Assembly (NCBI GenBank): GCA_937967505.1
Contig: CALCJM010000065.1
Span: 1-53,229 of the forward strand
Length of the DNA stretch: 53,229 bases
Direction of reading: 5' to 3'
DNA from: an uncultured Pirellulaceae bacterium
GTDB taxonomy: Bacteria > Planctomycetota > Planctomycetia > Pirellulales > Pirellulaceae
This document shows, one piece after another, positions 18,823 to 27,604 of the stretch. The notes under the pieces are model-generated. The model was not told where the DNA came from. It saw only the letters and a list, made by a program, of their open reading frames with translations, and searched no databases. A program made the position numbers and the translations under genes. Every line of letters begins with the position of its first letter. The stretch's first letter is position 1.

Positions 18823-21417
18823 TTATCGCAGCTGTACCAAGTCTTTGAATCCTGCGGGTACAAACAGACTGCCTTCCGCCGTCGTCTGGCCGGATTGATT
18901 GAGTCCTTTTGCTAGGTCATCAGCGGAAAGGTCGCCCGTCAACAGGTCCGTACACGCAGCGATCGTTTCCCCCACCTCCTCAGGCGATTGATGCACGAAC
19001 TCAATCCGGAAATCTCGAATACCGACTTGCCGCCAACGCTCTATCCAATCGGGGTCGATTTGCACTTCAGCATTAAAGACAGTGTTGCGACAACCAACAT
19101 CGGCCAGCACCGGGTGCTCGCGCCCACTATGATCGCGCATTGTGATTTGGTGCTTTTCGCACGGGTGCCCGCAGTTACTGCTGTCGGTGCCTTCAGACAA
19201 AAAACGACAGAACACACAGTGTTCGGTATGAAACACGGGCAGATGGCTGAATGCAATGACCTCCAAATTTTCGGGTGCGATGTAGTTGGTCAGTTCTTCG
19301 ATCTGCTGACCATTGAGATCGTAGGTCGGGGTAATGCGTTTAAGCCCCATCGCCAAATATGTCTTAAACGCGATAAAGTTGGAAGCGTTGAGGCTGAAGT
19401 CTCCGATCAGTTTGCCGCGCACGGATTCTTCTTTTAGCAGGTCGGACAGCAGCCCGGCCGAACGCACCAGTATCTCACAGTCCAGCGAAATCAAAAAACG
19501 CGCTACTTTTTGTTCCGCCGGTTTCAGGATCCGCGGGCTGGCGACCCGGCAGGGAATCCCGGCCGCCCTGATTAGCTCAACCGAATCCCGCAACCCGTAC
19601 AATTCCAGATAGTCCAGCGTGATGCTGGCCGGGGCGGCGGAAATCGCGGCGACCAACTGCTCCTTCGACCGAACCAGCACATGCAGTTGGACTGGTTTAT
19701 CGATGGACGGATCGGTATCCGTCGATTCGAAAGTGGGCACAATTTCTGCGTCACGCATCCACTGGTCGATTGCCGGTCTGGCAGCGATGGGACGGGTCTC
19801 ACCACGGGCATCGAACAGTGCATCCACCAGTGCGCGACGGATCTGGTTCAGCTGACTGGTGGGTAAAAACACGGGGGTACTGTTAGAGAAATCAATTTTG
19901 CTCAGGTGGTATGGCGTACCTCCAAGACGTCCCAGCTTCTCCGTGAGCGCCTCCAGATCCAGCGCTCGTTTACTGGCCGGTTCGAGGGCAGTTTCACCAG
20001 TGTATTCCCTAGTCAGCCCGGACTCCAACGATGCGGAAACTTTGATCGGTTGTCCAACTTCGGCCACAACGACAAAACTGACGGGATGTGTGCTGACCGG
20101 TTGCCCCGGATGAGTCAGGGGTTTAAGCCGTTTGGGCAGTTGTGGGTCGAGCGTACGCCAGACCAGATCACCGATGCGAATCCGGCTGATATCGATTTCC
20201 CGTCGGCCAAACTCAAGTCGTACGTGCTGGCCTAGGGTGTCGGACGCGTCCAAGGCACCTTGGGCAGCTGGAGCTTTTTCGAAGGGACGCACATCCTTGG
20301 CTCCAACGGGAGTCACTTCGTAAATGTGGCCCCCCTCTTCGGGTTCGTCGGGGCTTCTCCAAGAGGCCGCGTCAAACACGATCCCGTCACCGCGTTTCAG
20401 TGGGTGGATGGCTTTAACGGTGACGTTATTTTTACGAGAATCAGTATCGGTGACACATCCAACGTGGACGCCCCGATTGCGCGGCGAACGCCCGATAACA
20501 ACGTTTTGATGATTAATTCCCGAGATAAAATGAGGTCCAAGCCCGCGCGAGTAGACCTGTTCGATGTCGGTTTTCTCCTGGAGAGAAATTTCGTTTTTCA
20601 CTCCCAACATCGCCAGGTCGATGGCATTGCGATAGGCGTTGGTGGTGACGGCGACGTAGTTGGCATCTTTGTAGCGGCCTTCGATTTTCAAACAGTGGAC
20701 ACCGATAGCAACCAGTTCGGGAATTTGCTCAAGGGCGTACAGGTCGCCGGGAGAAAGCAGGTACCGCAGATCCTCCAGCTCTTTCTTGTGACCATCAACG
20801 ATCAAATCGTATGACAACCGACAGGCTTGAGCGCATTTCCCTCGGTTGGCACTGCGTCCGCCCCAGGCTTCACTGCTGAAACATTGTCCGGAGTAGGACA
20901 CGCACAGCGCTCCATGGACAAAGACTTCCAGTTCAACATCCGTTTCCGAGGCAATTTTCCGAATGTCTTTCAGGCTTAACTCGCGCCCCAGTACCACGCG
21001 GTTGCACCCCAGGGACGCGGCCAGATCAGCCCCTTGAGCACTGGTGATCGACATCTGGGTGCTGCCATGAATGTTTAAATCCGGCGCGATTTGTTTGGCC
21101 AGTTTAACGATGCCAATATCCTGAACGATGATGGCATCAACCCCCGCTGCGGCAATCGCCAACAGTGCAAGTTCGGCTTGCCGCAGTTCATGGTCAAAGA
21201 CCAGCGTGTTAAAGGTGAGAAAACCTTTAACGCCACGCTGGTGCAGTGTTTCCATTACCTCCGGTAGTTCGGCCAGATCGAAGCCAATTTTGGCGCGAGC
21301 CGAAAAGTGGTTCAGCCCAAAGTAGACAGCGTCTGCACCCGCTTCGATAGCGGTTTGCAGTTCGGCCCAGTGTCCGGCAGGGCTCATCAGTTCCGGTTTT
21401 ATTTTTGCAGTCATCAC
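18823..21417 (-). CDS. U32-family protein (RlhA/TrhP-like), long form
   Basis: 864 aa. The N-terminal about 330 residues are a U32 TIM-barrel: ELMSPAGHWAELQTAIEAG, DAVYFGLNHFSARA, FLTFNTLVFDHELR and VDAIIVQDIGIVKLA. The cysteine set CVSYSGQCFSSEAWGG and RGKCAQACRLSYDL matches the Fe-S ligands of U32 RNA-hydroxylating enzymes. A DUF3656-type segment follows (GVHVGCVTDTDSRKN) and a C-terminal part repeats U32-like motifs with another cysteine cluster (HCVFCRFLSEGTDSSNCGHPC). Known relatives hydroxylate 23S rRNA (RlhA) or tRNA wobble uridine (TrhP). The long architecture is closest to RlhA-type. Assignment to one substrate is not possible from sequence alone. Confidence 0.85.
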   Translation of the reverse strand: MMTAKIKPELMSPAGHWAELQTAIEAGADAVYFGLNHFSARAKIGFDLAELPEVMETLHQRGVKGFLTFNTLVFDHELRQAELALLAIAAAGVDAIIVQDIGIVKLAKQIAPDLNIHGSTQMSITSAQGADLAASLGCNRVVLGRELSLKDIRKIASETDVELEVFVHGALCVSYSGQCFSSEAWGGRSANRGKCAQACRLSYDLIVDGHKKELEDLRYLLSPGDLYALEQIPELVAIGVHCLKIEGRYKDANYVAVTTNAYRNAIDLAMLGVKNEISLQEKTDIEQVYSRGLGPHFISGINHQNVVIGRSPRNRGVHVGCVTDTDSRKNNVTVKAIHPLKRGDGIVFDAASWRSPDEPEEGGHIYEVTPVGAKDVRPFEKAPAAQGALDASDTLGQHVRLEFGRREIDISRIRIGDLVWRTLDPQLPKRLKPLTHPGQPVSTHPVSFVVVAEVGQPIKVSASLESGLTREYTGETALEPASKRALDLEALTEKLGRLGGTPYHLSKIDFSNSTPVFLPTSQLNQIRRALVDALFDARGETRPIAARPAIDQWMRDAEIVPTFESTDTDPSIDKPVQLHVLVRSKEQLVAAISAAPASITLDYLELYGLRDSVELIRAAGIPCRVASPRILKPAEQKVARFLISLDCEILVRSAGLLSDLLKEESVRGKLIGDFSLNASNFIAFKTYLAMGLKRITPTYDLNGQQIEELTNYIAPENLEVIAFSHLPVFHTEHCVFCRFLSEGTDSSNCGHPCEKHQITMRDHSGREHPVLADVGCRNTVFNAEVQIDPDWIERWRQVGIRDFRIEFVHQSPEEVGETIAACTDLLTGDLSADDLAKGLNQSGQTTAEGSLFVPAGFKDLVQLR

Positions 21418-21507
21418 GCTGCATAGGTTAACCTGCCAAGCCCATTTCCGGCAGCAGTGAAGCGTAAAGATATTTTCAGCAGTCCACCGCGATCCATGCC
21501 AAGAGTT

Positions 21508-21621
21508 TTACTTAAGTGACCGGCAGTTGAGAGCTTACCGTTGGCGACGCTGGCAGCGTCGGCAACGGGTGGTCAACTCCTCACTACCAATCGCCTTTCC
21601 CCCTTAAGTCGCCTTAAGTAA
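21508..21621. repeat. Nested palindromic element
   Basis: Outer arms TTACTTAAG (21508-21516) and CTTAAGTAA (21613-21621) are perfect inverted repeats. Inside, CCGTTGGCGACGCTG (21538-21552) and CAGCGTCGGCAACGG (21554-21568) form a long stem with one mismatch. A third CTTAAG lies at about 21603. The whole fills the gap between the U32 gene and the anti-sigma gene. It resembles a small non-coding palindromic (MITE/REP-like) insertion and could also end transcription of the anti-sigma gene. Confidence 0.55.
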
Positions 21622-21623
21622 GC

Positions 21624-22754
21624 CTACCTGCTGGTCGGCGAGAGGTGGCTGGGTGCGATGACGCTATCGCGTTGGCTGGTGCCGGGCGCCACGATGCCAT
21701 AATCGTTGACGAAAATTGCATCTTCACCGACAGAATCTCCTTTGATGAACTCAACGCGCCCATCACCGAACAGGCAATTCTGCCCCCACGAGCCGTGGTT
21801 GATACTACGACGCCCCGGTTGGTTGATCGATGGCATGTCGGCCACCAATACCGTATTGGTCAGCCCACTGTTGGTTAGTGGCTGGTATTTTTCGCCATCG
21901 CTGTAGCCCATCGAATAACCAAAATGACCGGACATGTTGCGTTTGAGAAACTCCAGTTGGCCATCGTCTGAAGAATCCAGCCGCTCCAAACTGGGGATGC
22001 TGACCGGGCTTGCGGACGCCAATCCGGCACAGCTGAAAATTGAATCGTCTTCCACCAGCCCCGCGTCCTTCAGGACCGGAGCAAAGTAACCACTCGCCGA
22101 AAGCCGACCGGCCGACGGGATGGCGACAAAGTGCCCACCGTTTTGGTCGCTGTACTGGAGCAACGCCTGCCCCACCTGGCGAAGGTTGTCCTGACAGGCC
22201 ATTTTGCGGCTGTTGTATCGCTGGTACGAGATCGCCGGAAATAACATACCGCCCATCACCGCGACGATCGCAATGCCGGCAAGTGCGTCCGAAAAAGACC
22301 AACTGCGAGGATGCCACAGTTGAAAACGACTGGGTGAGAGTGAGACTTTGTGGTCATCGTCTTCCGGCAAATCATCTTCGGCGACAACCGCATCACCGGC
22401 AGACACGGATTCATTCGATGCGATGCTGGATAAGCTGTCTGCGGAGGTTGAAAATTGTGTGGTGATGTTCGTGTGGGCCAGTTCCGAAAGATGATCGGGA
22501 ACGTAATGGGCCTCGATCATATCGGAGTCTTTGGTTGCGGCGGCAACCCATTCGCAGGTGCGGCGGGCCAGTCCTGGTCGCGGTCCGGAAGGCTTATCCA
22601 AATAGTCAAGCGGCGCGAGGCTGGCTTGAAGCTTGCGGACTGCTTCCTGAAGCGATGGATCAGTATCGATTTTCTGCTGAATGTTACGTTCTTCGGTCGC
22701 ATCCAATGCTCCCAGAACGTAGCCTAGCAATTCTTCTTGCACGGGGCTGTTCAA
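21624..22754 (-). CDS. Anti-sigma factor fused to a pseudopilin-like (DUF1559-type) domain
   Basis: 376 aa, apparently starting at a TTG (22754); a GTG four codons on is an alternative. The N-terminal about 75 residues (NSPVQEELLGYVLGALDATEERNIQ) resemble anti-sigma N-termini of the zinc-less type, and the gene follows an ECF sigma gene by about 50 nt. One transmembrane helix lies at about 155-175 (ALAGIAIVAVMGGMLFPAI). After it come features of planctomycete pseudopilin proteins: CQDNLRQVGQALLQYSDQNGGHF, and NHGSWGQNCLFGDGRVEFIKG, the His...Asp-Gly tail. This places a sigma-binding domain inside and a pilin-like sensor outside the membrane. Confidence 0.7.
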   Translation of the reverse strand: MNSPVQEELLGYVLGALDATEERNIQQKIDTDPSLQEAVRKLQASLAPLDYLDKPSGPRPGLARRTCEWVAAATKDSDMIEAHYVPDHLSELAHTNITTQFSTSADSLSSIASNESVSAGDAVVAEDDLPEDDDHKVSLSPSRFQLWHPRSWSFSDALAGIAIVAVMGGMLFPAISYQRYNSRKMACQDNLRQVGQALLQYSDQNGGHFVAIPSAGRLSASGYFAPVLKDAGLVEDDSIFSCAGLASASPVSIPSLERLDSSDDGQLEFLKRNMSGHFGYSMGYSDGEKYQPLTNSGLTNTVLVADMPSINQPGRRSINHGSWGQNCLFGDGRVEFIKGDSVGEDAIFVNDYGIVAPGTSQRDSVIAPSHLSPTSR

Positions 22755-22806
22755 AATAGTACTCGTCGGTTGTCAGCCGGATGACAATCGCCAATCCAAA
22801 TGGCAA

Positions 22807-23454
22807 TTAATCAACGTGGCTGGTTTTCCATGCGTCAGTAAGTTTGGTGATCGCAGAGTGGATCCGGCTTTTCACAGTGCCGACAGGAATGTCGAGCACC
22901 TCAGCTGCCTCCCGATACTTCATTCCCTGATAATAAACCAGTTGAATCAATGTATGCATCGATTCGGGTAATTGGTTTAACGTATCGCGGACCAGTTGTT
23001 GCCGTTCTGCCGCCAGTGCAGAATTGGATGGATCTGGATCACTGCTTTCCAAAAGGTTGACCAAACGGCCAACGTCTTCGTTATCCTGTTCTCGTGGCGT
23101 ATCGAGGCTAACGGCGTCATGTTTTTTATTACGTCGTTTGGCATCAATCGCCGCGTTGGTTGCGATGGCATAAAGCCACGGTCGAAATCGACGACCCTCC
23201 TGAAACGACTCAGACTTCAGATGCACCTGAAGAAAGGCCGTTTGGAAAACATCCTCCGCCATCTCCGCATTGCCCATGTAACGACGTAGGTAATTGAACA
23301 GTTCGCGCTCATACCGATAGACCAGCTGAGCATAATGCTCGCGATCACCAGTCTGGCGGTACTCCAGCAATAGTTCTTCGTCAGTCACAGGTGCAGATTT
23401 CGCTTCGAATTGGCGTTGAGTGTTGTAACAGAGATCGTGAATTGTACCTTGCAT
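22807..23454 (-). CDS. ECF-family RNA polymerase sigma factor
   Basis: 215 aa. Sigma region 2: LVYRYERELFNYLRRYMGNAEMAEDVFQTAFLQVH, then the RFRPWLYAIATNAAIDAKRR stretch that binds the -10 element. Region 4: LNQLPESMHTLIQLVYYQGMKYREAAEVLDIPVGTVKSRIHSAI, a helix-turn-helix for the -35. No region 1.1 or 3, as expected for ECF sigma factors. It heads a two-gene unit with the anti-sigma fusion. The 53-nt gap allows co-expression. The regulon is not visible here. Confidence 0.93.
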   Translation of the reverse strand: MQGTIHDLCYNTQRQFEAKSAPVTDEELLLEYRQTGDREHYAQLVYRYERELFNYLRRYMGNAEMAEDVFQTAFLQVHLKSESFQEGRRFRPWLYAIATNAAIDAKRRNKKHDAVSLDTPREQDNEDVGRLVNLLESSDPDPSNSALAAERQQLVRDTLNQLPESMHTLIQLVYYQGMKYREAAEVLDIPVGTVKSRIHSAITKLTDAWKTSHVD

Positions 23455-23896
23455 GGTTAAATACGCGTTCTATTAAAGCCGGTTCGCTAATAATTGGGCG
23501 TTTGGGAGATTAGTTTTTGTAAAAATGACCAAAAACGGCTCTCGGGGCCTCGGGGGATTGTCCGTCTGTGGGGACACCGTTGCGATGCTGGGCTTGTTAA
23601 AACACGTCTCCTTTATTGGGTTTTTGTTGAAATCAGAGGGCTCCGCCTCATCTAGTCTCAGTATCAGCCAGGGTCCTGACACGTTTGGTCCGACCCATGG
23701 CAAAAAGGATGGAATTTTTTTGAGAATTAGTTTCCCCAGGCCACTCAGTCGTATGTTTTGCCAGCAAAATATGGGCAAAAATGACCGCCAGCCGTTTTCT
23801 CTCCTTTCCTTTCCTTGCCACAGTGGCGGCTGGAGAAAACATTCCATTTCCATCCTGAGAACCCGGTACGCAACCCCCGTGCCACTGAGGTGAAAC
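23455..23896. other. Leader region between the sigma gene and the permease, with a hairpin
   Basis: About 440 bp between divergent genes. The only clear structure is GTTTTCTC (23794-23801) pairing with GAGAAAAC (23833-23840) and enclosing GCCAC/GTGGC (23817-23821 / 23823-23827), about 55 nt before the permease start. It does not match a purine riboswitch core that I can recognise. Short frames here are not credible genes. Confidence 0.45.
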
Positions 23897-25510
23897 TTGA
23901 CTCGATCGCGCTATCGATGGGCACAAACGGGCGATATCAACGCGTTTTTTGGGCTAATGCTGGATAACATCGCCGGCCTGATTCTGCTGGTAAGTTTGCT
24001 GGCAGGTTTTGGCTTCCCTGTAAAATTTGCTTTGCGTTACATGGTCCCCGGCACCGCGATTGGTGTGCTGGTAGGCGACCTGATCTTCTTCTTCATGGCG
24101 ATCCGCTACGCCAGGACTTCCGGCAAGACTGACGTGACAGCAATGCCGCTGGGATTGGATACCCCCAGCACAATCGGCATGGCGTTGCTGGTATTGGGGC
24201 CGGCATTTCTGGCGGCCAAAGAAGCCGGCCTTTCTGTAGACGACGCGGCAATGAAGACCTGGCACATCGGCATGTGTGCGATCCTGATCACCGGCATCAT
24301 CAAAGCCGCCATGGCCCCGGCGGCAAACTGGATCCATCGCGTCTTTCCGCGCGCCGGATTACTGGGGTCGCTGGCGGCGATCGCCCTGGTGCTGATTTCA
24401 TTTTCGCAAATGCCCAAGATCATCGACAACCCAATCGTGGGCATGACCGCGCTGGTCATCGTGCTAATTGCCCTGGTGGCCCGCACCAGACTTCCGGGGA
24501 ATATTCCCGGAGCCTTGGCGGCGGTCGGGGCGGCAACGGCGATTTACTATTTACTGCACGCGCTGCAAACGGTAACCGGCCAAACGTTGCTGCCGGTGAC
24601 GCATTCAATCGGCGATCCGGCGTGGTTCCCCCGGGAATGGACCCAGGCATTCAACTTCCAATGGCTGAACGAATGGGAATCAACGGTGCCGTATCTTGGT
24701 TACATCGTTCCATTCGCAGTGGCGACGGTTATCGGTGGCGTGGACTGCACCGAAAGTGCCGCATCGGTGGGTGACGATTTTGATACCGGACAGGTCATCG
24801 GCACCGAGGCGTTTGCCACCTTGCTGGCGGCGTGCTGCGGTGGCGTGATTCAAACAACGCCCTACATCGGCCATCCCGCTTACAAAGCGATGGGCGGAAG
24901 AGCCGCCTATACATTGGCGACGGCATTGTTCATTGGCGGTGCCGGACTGATTGGATATTTCAGTTATCTGTTTCTACTGATCCCCGAGGCCGCAGTGCTG
25001 CCAATCCTAGTGTTTATTGGAATTGAGATTACCGCGCAAAGCTTCCACGTGACGCCGCACCGGCACTATGCGGCGATTGCCATCGCCTGTATTCCGGCGT
25101 TGGCAAAACTGGCTGCATGGCAGCTAGGTCTCTACACGGACGTGTTTGATTTTACCTTGGTCTCACCGGAAAGAGCCGAACAGCTCCAGCATGGATTGCT
25201 GCTGGTTAATATCCTCGCCGGCGGGTTTATTTTCACCAGTCTGATCTGGGCGTCGGCGACCGCGCGCATCATCGATCGGCAGTTTCGCAGTGCGGCGATC
25301 TGTCTGGCGGTGGCCGGTACGATGGTGCTGTTCGGGATCATGCATTCGCCGCTCCGGGGCGACCAGATGTTTTGGCCGTCAACGATTGTCGAAATGGAGG
25401 AAACAACACGCAACCTGACCGTACAGATCGCAGTGGCCTATTTTGTGATGGCCGGGATCCTGATGGGGATGGAGAGGTTTTCCGGAGGGCCGCCAGTTCA
25501 GGAAACGTAG
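23897..25510 (+). CDS. NCS2-type purine/nucleobase permease
   Basis: 537 aa, starting at TTG 23897 with a good ribosome-binding sequence (GAGGTGA) 6 nt upstream. About 12-13 hydrophobic helices. The NCS2/AzgA-like features include the N-terminal WAQTGDINAFFGLMLDN, the DVTAMPLGLDTPSTIGMAL segment (half-helix with substrate contacts), VIGGVDCTESAASVGDDFDTGQVIGTEAFAT (the conserved acidic motif) and TTPYIGHPAYKAMGGRAAY. Family members import uracil, xanthine or adenine/guanine by proton symport. This member has an AzgA-like overall plan, but the exact base is not decided by sequence. It stands alone on its strand. Confidence 0.82.
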   Translation: MTRSRYRWAQTGDINAFFGLMLDNIAGLILLVSLLAGFGFPVKFALRYMVPGTAIGVLVGDLIFFFMAIRYARTSGKTDVTAMPLGLDTPSTIGMALLVLGPAFLAAKEAGLSVDDAAMKTWHIGMCAILITGIIKAAMAPAANWIHRVFPRAGLLGSLAAIALVLISFSQMPKIIDNPIVGMTALVIVLIALVARTRLPGNIPGALAAVGAATAIYYLLHALQTVTGQTLLPVTHSIGDPAWFPREWTQAFNFQWLNEWESTVPYLGYIVPFAVATVIGGVDCTESAASVGDDFDTGQVIGTEAFATLLAACCGGVIQTTPYIGHPAYKAMGGRAAYTLATALFIGGAGLIGYFSYLFLLIPEAAVLPILVFIGIEITAQSFHVTPHRHYAAIAIACIPALAKLAAWQLGLYTDVFDFTLVSPERAEQLQHGLLLVNILAGGFIFTSLIWASATARIIDRQFRSAAICLAVAGTMVLFGIMHSPLRGDQMFWPSTIVEMEETTRNLTVQIAVAYFVMAGILMGMERFSGGPPVQET

Positions 25511-25519
25511 CGCAAAACC

Positions 25520-26071
25520 CTATGTCGCCAAGCGATCAACCATCACCTTGGTTAGCGCCCGACAGAAATCGGGCAGATCATCCGGGCGTCGACTGCTAAT
25601 GTGGTGCCCATCGACCACAACACTGGCGTCTTCGTAGATGCCTCCAGCATTAACCAGATCGTCTTTAATCCCGGGCGATCCGGTAACCCGCACGCCACGG
25701 TAAACGTTGGCGCTGATTGGAATCCAGCCACCATGACAGATTGCGGCAATCGGATTCTTGGCCGCATCAAACGCGCGCACGATGTCCAATACCCTAGCGT
25801 CCCGTCGCAGTTTGTCCGGCATAAACCCGCCAGGGACCAGCAGCGCATCAAAATTGGCCGCATCACAATCTGCGATCGAGACATCACTGATACAAGGGTA
25901 GCCATTTTTGCCCGCGTAGGTCTTGCCCGTCTCCAAACCGGCAACGACGACATCACAGCCAGCCTCGATCAACCGCAATTTGGGATACCAAAGTTCAAGA
26001 TCTTCATAGATGTCGCCGGTGAAGGCAAGCATGCGGGTACCGGAAAGTGGAAGAGTCATATTGGTTATCAT
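25520..26071 (-). CDS. DJ-1/PfpI family protein
   Basis: About 183 aa from ATG 26071 (MITNMTLPLS); ATG 26059 is also possible. Glutamine-amidotransferase-like fold: FTGDIYEDLELWYPKLRLIEAG with the family Glu, LLVPGGFMPDKLRRD, and the nucleophile elbow AAICHGGWIP with Cys near residue 109 followed by His. The DDLPDFCRAL C-terminus fits YhbO/PfpI. Relatives act as deglycases or stress chaperones, and the protease label is historical. Convergent with the permease (10-nt gap). The upstream neighbour is the Ro60-like locus, separated by a terminator. Confidence 0.88.
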   Translation of the reverse strand: MITNMTLPLSGTRMLAFTGDIYEDLELWYPKLRLIEAGCDVVVAGLETGKTYAGKNGYPCISDVSIADCDAANFDALLVPGGFMPDKLRRDARVLDIVRAFDAAKNPIAAICHGGWIPISANVYRGVRVTGSPGIKDDLVNAGGIYEDASVVVDGHHISSRRPDDLPDFCRALTKVMVDRLAT

Positions 26072-26178
26072 ATGGCGGGGAATTGGTTTTGGCAGTACAG
26101 GGCGCACACACCGCGTAGCAGTGTGCAGGCATTTGTCCCATTGTAACCGAATAGGCTTACACACATATGCAGAAAGAA

Positions 26179-26207
26179 GCACGGAGTTTGAATTTCAAAC
26201 TCCGTGC
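26179..26207 (-). terminator. Strong hairpin terminator after the Ro60-like locus
   Basis: GCACGGAGTTTGAA and TTCAAACTCCGTGC form a perfect 14-bp palindromic stem. On the minus strand a T-rich tail (CTTCTTTCTG) follows. It sits 25 nt beyond the Ro60 stop codon and before the PfpI start, so it most likely ends the Ro60 transcript. Confidence 0.65.
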
Positions 26208-26231
26208 CGACCTGAATTGCCGCTTCACAAT

Positions 26232-26999
26232 TTACAATTCAATCGACTCGATCTGACTGACAAACCGATTCTGATCATCGGACAGGAACGCACTGACGAC
26301 CTTAAAAACCGAGTCGCCAAAACCGCCTACGTTCAGGATGTCCTTGCGGTCGGGGGTCTGCACGTTACCCGCTGGTTGGATGTCAATGCAAACCAACTTC
26401 GGATTGCCCTGCTGTCGACTGGAAAACTTGCTCCACTCGGACATGACGGCCGTCGATCCGTATCGTCCCCGGCCAACCCAACTTTCGTTGTCGCTAATCA
26501 GCACGATTCCGGCAAACGACCGTGATGCCAAACATGTTGAGTTGACTTTCGCAATCGGCAGTGAACAGTTAGTTCCGCCACCACCAAATTTCGACAGGCG
26601 TTTCGAAACGCTCAGGATCGTGTCTCCCGGATCGACATTGGCTCGATAAGCCTTCGTGTCAAAGGGAATGACGACGCAGTCTGGATTACGACGCATAATC
26701 GCCGCAGCGAACAATGCCGCCACATCCAAACAACGCATTTTTGATGTTCCGCCTCGACCACGATTACCTGATACCGACCAGGTCATTGATCCCGAGGTAT
26801 CCAATCCAATAACAACTGGCCCGGGCAGTTGTGGAACGTTGCCACAGGCGATCTCGGCTGCATCGTGAAGTGCGGATTTGATTTTCTGTGGTACGTCACA
26901 ACCTGCATTCAGGTACGCAGCAAAATACTGGTAGGGAAACTGTTGCGACCGTTTGATCGCGTCGGCATCTTTCAATCGCGCGGCAATTTCATTCACCAT
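26232..26999 (-). CDS. Ro60-like protein, C-terminal piece with vWA domain
   Basis: 255 aa from ATG 26999. In frame with the TROVE remnant upstream and separated from it only by a TAA at 27027-27029; the frame from that TAA to the stop at 26232 is uninterrupted. Residues 1-60 are the last TROVE helices ([29 protein letters not shown]). From about residue 61 comes a von Willebrand A domain: [11 protein letters not shown] (MIDAS DxSxS), the [14 protein letters not shown]hr loop and [10 protein letters not shown]. This order is that of bacterial Ro60 (Rsr), a ring protein that binds Y RNA and helps structured-RNA decay. Whether this piece is made alone is unknown, but its vWA domain shows no damage. 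Confidence 0.75.
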   Translation of the reverse strand: MVNEIAARLKDADAIKRSQQFPYQYFAAYLNAGCDVPQKIKSALHDAAEIACGNVPQLPGPVVIGLDTSGSMTWSVSGNRGRGGTSKMRCLDVAALFAAAIMRRNPDCVVIPFDTKAYRANVDPGDTILSVSKRLSKFGGGGTNCSLPIAKVNSTCLASRSFAGIVLISDNESWVGRGRYGSTAVMSEWSKFSSRQQGNPKLVCIDIQPAGNVQTPDRKDILNVGGFGDSVFKVVSAFLSDDQNRFVSQIESIEL

Positions 27000-27026
27000 C
27001 GAAGCGTCCTTGAAAACTTCATGACG

Positions 27027-27476
27027 TTACAAGGTATTCAGGTTCATACGCAATGCCTGAGGCCCCATCCGTCGAGCAATCGCTTTCCAGACATCGACTC
27101 CCCGGGCGGTGTCAGCCAGCAAATCCCACCGCACGCTCAGATCGTCCGCGATTTCAGCTTGCCGTTTCGGATCCGTTGATGAACGGAAGGCTTGCAGTTG
27201 TCTAACGGCCTCAGGAAGGTCATCTCGTGTTGCCGGAGCCCATTTTTCAAGGTCTTTGCCGGTCAACCAACCAAACAGGGCGCGCCGCGCGTTATCGACC
27301 GGAGTTGGCCGCGCCATCCGCATCACGTCGCGCAAGCCGGGATCATTGCCGACCGAGGCCGACATTAGTTTTGACACCGAAGCTTCGTTTAACCAGCGCT
27401 GAAAAGCACGTTGCAGAGATGTATTCCGCACATGCAGTCGGATCGACATCGGGAAGGTTTTGACGAAGTTCAGCAT
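27027..27476 (-). pseudogene. Ro60-like TROVE domain remnant (N-terminally truncated)
   Basis: 149 codons from ATG 27476 to TAA 27027. The sequence matches the middle of the TROVE (HEAT-like) domain: [55 protein letters not shown] and [21 protein letters not shown]. In intact Ro60 proteins the last motif runs straight on as RHxVF. Here TAA replaces the next residue, and the codons after it read RHEVFKD in the same frame. The N-terminal about 100 residues of the TROVE domain are absent; that space is taken by a Y-like RNA, and a stop codon lies two codons before the ATG. I read it as an eroded gene. Readthrough or a split functional form are alternatives. Confidence 0.7.
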
Positions 27477-27590
27477 CAGAAGTTATCCGGTGGCTTTACC
27501 AATTTGCCTACAGCCAGTCGAAGACCGGCTGGCAGGATTCGAACCTGCAATGCCCGAGTTCATGTATTCCAATACGGCAGTCAAAACCGC
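27456..27590 (-). ncRNA. Y-like RNA 2 (circularly permuted tRNA-like module)
   Basis: On the minus strand: GGTTTTGAC (27588-27580) opens the closing stem and pairs perfectly with GTCAAAACC (27464-27456). Inside, in order: a TGCC bulge and the conserved TGGAATACATG segment; a T-arm GCAGG-TTCGAAT-CCTGC (27548-27532); an acceptor-like stem CAGCC/GGCTG closed by a GTC-TTC-GAC loop (27531-27511); then a D-arm-like GGC/GCC (27508-27492). The T-arm comes before the D-arm, so this is not an ordinary tRNA but the permuted arrangement expected of YrlA-type bacterial Y RNAs. The 3' strand lies within the first codons of the Ro60 remnant. Confidence 0.65.
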
Positions 27591-27604
27591 TGTTAAACAA
27601 ATTG

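Noticed and set aside
23794..23840. Purine riboswitch before the permease
   Set aside because: Only a hairpin can be seen; the conserved purine aptamer core nucleotides are not recognisable.
23525..23893. Plus-strand frame upstream of the permease
   Set aside because: No start context or domain; lies in the leader with the hairpin.
27532..27548. Ordinary tRNA genes at the two T-arm sequences
   Set aside because: The T-arm comes before the D-arm, no normal anticodon loop is present and the ends are closed by an outer stem, so a permuted Y-like RNA explains the sequence better.
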